A stretch of DNA of 7,446 nucleotides from Hydrogenimonas sp. (lineage in GTDB: Bacteria > Campylobacterota > Campylobacteria > Campylobacterales > Hydrogenimonadaceae), in assembly GCF_029933015.1 (NCBI RefSeq), contig NZ_JAOZOZ010000076.1:1-7446 (forward strand). Reading direction: 5' to 3'. Below the pieces are notes generated by a model. The model did not search any database and was not told the DNA's origin. It saw only the letters and a list, made by a program, of their open reading frames with translations. A program made the translations under genes and the position numbers. Below, one piece after another: positions 5,977 to 7,446 of this stretch (its first letter is position 1; each line of letters opens with the position of its first letter).

Positions 5977-7410
5977 TCACTGGCAGTCGTAACGGAAACT
6001 TCCATCCAGGTTCATAGGCAATACCAGCGTCGTAAAACCTCTCGTTCGAGAATCCTCGCAAAGACGCTCCCTCGCCTCGGGATCGTCAAGGTAGATGTCG
6101 TCGTACTCGACGTTGAAGACCGGCTTGGCCGCATCGATGAAAGGGTCCAGCGCGCCGCATTCGTCGTATTGGTGACACTCTTCGTTCAGAGCGAAATCGA
6201 ACCACGGTTCGAGCGCTTCGACCTGCTCCAGATCGTTTTTCAGACCGATGGAGAGTCCGCGCCGGTGCGCCTCTTCCGCCAGAAACCGGTTGTAGGCGAG
6301 CTGGTCGGCGTAGGTGAGAGGAAATCCCGTATCGTTGGCGTAGCCGTCCACATTGTCGGGCTCCACGCCGTCACACCCCTTTTGCACCGCCAGATCGAGA
6401 CGTCGTCGCATGATTTCGCGGATCTCCTGCGATCGTATATCGAGCCACCGCTCGCCGGCCCAACCCTCGAGATCCTTTCCCAGCGCTTCTTTCGGGAAAT
6501 CGGCGGCATCCTCCCGCCACGCCTCGTAGCTTCCCGCGCTGAAGTAGCAGACCACCTCTCTCCCATCCTCGTGCAGCCTCTCGATCAGATCGGCACTGCT
6601 GTCGAAGAGATCGATGTCGTAGAGGGACACGTCGTAGGAAGTGTCCACCGTCCCGGTCAGCTGCCACTGGAAGGTCGCCCCCGCATCCAGACGATGCCAC
6701 AGCGGCCAGCCGACGCCGCTGACGGTCACGATCCTCTTCCACGGACCTTCGGGCACCTCCGCTTCGTCGACGAAACGCCAGTCGACCCTGTCGATATCTT
6801 CGACTCCCAGATAGTCCCTGACAGCCGGAGAGAGATCGATGCCCGCACGGTCGTTGACACCGTTTTTCGGCATGGCATCCGCGAAGACGTAGGCGGCGTC
6901 ATCCTCTCCGAAAGGTCCCACGTCTTCCCACTGGGCGTAGACTCTCCTGTCACCCTTGGCGATCTCCACCCACCGGTTCTTGCAGTAGGAGCGATCCTCC
7001 GGCAGACCGGGCTCGTACCAGGGTATCCATTTCTGCAGATCCGCTTTGCGTACACCGTTTTCGTCGAAGTCGTTGAAAGGGAGCGCCACGTAGAATGGGT
7101 TTTCGCGGGGGATGAAGCCGGCGGGACGGTACCCGTCCCTTTGATCGGGGCTATCGACACCGCCGTATCGTGCTATCCACTTTTCGTCCCAGGCACTGGA
7201 GAGATTGGCGATGCCGCCGTTGGAGGCGTCGGCCTCCTCTCCGATCCAGAAGACGGTGGAGGTGATACCGGTATGGAGCGGATAGCTGTGATGGGTGATG
7301 TGGCTCTGGGAGGAGGAGAATTCGGAAGAGGAACCCTCTCCTCCCCCGCAGCCCGCAAGCACCATAACGATTGCGAGCGGAAAAAAGTGATAAACGGATT
7401 TCGATCTCAT
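5977..7410 (-). CDS. Lipoprotein with N-terminal DPBB-like region and C-terminal GH114 glycosidase
   Basis: Envelope lipoprotein of 477 aa that probably cleaves alpha-1,4-linked galactosamine polymers. Lipobox LAGC (18-21) gives lipidated Cys21, then a Gly/Ser/His-rich linker to about 48. Residues 50-230 resemble double-psi beta-barrel (RlpA-like) proteins: WEDVGPF (161-167) and AGIDLSPAVRDYLG (189-202) match the D..GPF and IDLS motifs of that fold, with an insertion between. Residues 237-475 form a GH114 (spherulin 4-like) TIM-barrel domain: FQWQLTG (247-253), YDIDLFD (264-270), VVCYFSAGSYEAWR (286-299), GCDGVEPDNVDGY (345-357), GLKND (389-393), FALNEEC (406-412) and VFNVEY (431-436). D347, E350, D352, E410 and E435 are candidate catalytic residues. 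The ATG at 7410 gives a perfect lipoprotein signal but has no SD; the frame stays open to the right edge without another ATG, GTG or TTG. The GH114 call is firm; the DPBB call is inferred. Confidence 0.9.
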   Translation of the reverse strand: MRSKSVYHFFPLAIVMVLAGCGGGEGSSSEFSSSQSHITHHSYPLHTGITSTVFWIGEEADASNGGIANLSSAWDEKWIARYGGVDSPDQRDGYRPAGFIPRENPFYVALPFNDFDENGVRKADLQKWIPWYEPGLPEDRSYCKNRWVEIAKGDRRVYAQWEDVGPFGEDDAAYVFADAMPKNGVNDRAGIDLSPAVRDYLGVEDIDRVDWRFVDEAEVPEGPWKRIVTVSGVGWPLWHRLDAGATFQWQLTGTVDTSYDVSLYDIDLFDSSADLIERLHEDGREVVCYFSAGSYEAWREDAADFPKEALGKDLEGWAGERWLDIRSQEIREIMRRRLDLAVQKGCDGVEPDNVDGYANDTGFPLTYADQLAYNRFLAEEAHRRGLSIGLKNDLEQVEALEPWFDFALNEECHQYDECGALDPFIDAAKPVFNVEYDDIYLDDPEARERLCEDSRTRGFTTLVLPMNLDGSFRYDCQ

Positions 7411-7415
7411 GATAG

Positions 7416-7421
7416 ATAGTA
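7416..7421 (-). promoter_or_regulatory. Weak -10-like box just before the GH114 gene
   Basis: TACTAT on the minus strand ends 5 nt before the ATG at 7410. If used as a -10, transcription would begin at or next to the start codon, giving a leaderless mRNA; this would fit the lack of an SD. Only 36 nt of upstream sequence are visible, so a promoter further right, or an upstream operon partner, cannot be excluded. Confidence 0.2.
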
Positions 7422-7446
7422 TCGGCCGTTTTCGCGATGTTTGCAG

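Noticed and set aside
6169..7419. 416-codon plus-strand open frame opposite the GH114 gene
   Set aside because: Antisense shadow of a gene with full GH114 signatures; no independent coding evidence.

Overview
The window carries six protein-coding genes in three transcription blocks on a GC-rich background with short AT-rich intergenic stretches. No rRNA, tRNA, CRISPR array, transposase or integrase was seen. GC-rich coding sequence, TATAAT/TAAAAT-type -10 boxes without clear -35 boxes, strong AAGGAG Shine-Dalgarno (SD) sites, a small CxxCH cytochrome and a soluble PAS-GGDEF-EAL protein suggest a Gram-negative bacterium. A GC-rich member of the Campylobacterota (Sulfurovum, Nitratifractor or Hydrogenimonas-like) is my best guess, but the sequence alone does not prove it.

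Left block (1-3150, minus strand): a DUF1800 lipoprotein gene followed after 10 bp by a DUF1501 gene with a twin-arginine signal; the DUF1501 gene runs off the left edge. This is a widespread gene pair of unknown biochemical function, here clearly an exported pair. The SD of DUF1501 overlaps the stop codon of DUF1800, so the two are probably translationally coupled. A TATAAT box at 3212-3217 probably drives the pair.

Centre block (3323-4172, plus strand): a small cytoplasmic thioredoxin-like protein (CNVC active site), then a periplasmic monohaem c-type cytochrome with its CxxCH near the C-terminus, as in the cytochrome c' fold. The 91-bp gap between them holds the most striking non-coding signal here: a nested inverted repeat (3687-3727) whose left arm is exactly complementary to the cytochrome gene's SD, so the transcript could fold and hide its own ribosome-binding site.

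Right block (4191-7410, minus strand): a lipoprotein joining an N-terminal region with double-psi beta-barrel (RlpA-like) features to a C-terminal GH114 (endo-alpha-1,4-polygalactosaminidase) domain, then, after a 76-bp gap with its own possible promoter, a PAS-GGDEF-EAL protein with complete synthase, inhibitory-site and phosphodiesterase motifs. A galactosaminoglycan-type hydrolase beside a c-di-GMP enzyme suggests control of an extracellular polysaccharide or biofilm matrix; this link rests on context. The centre and right blocks converge at 4173-4190, where a hairpin may stop transcription.
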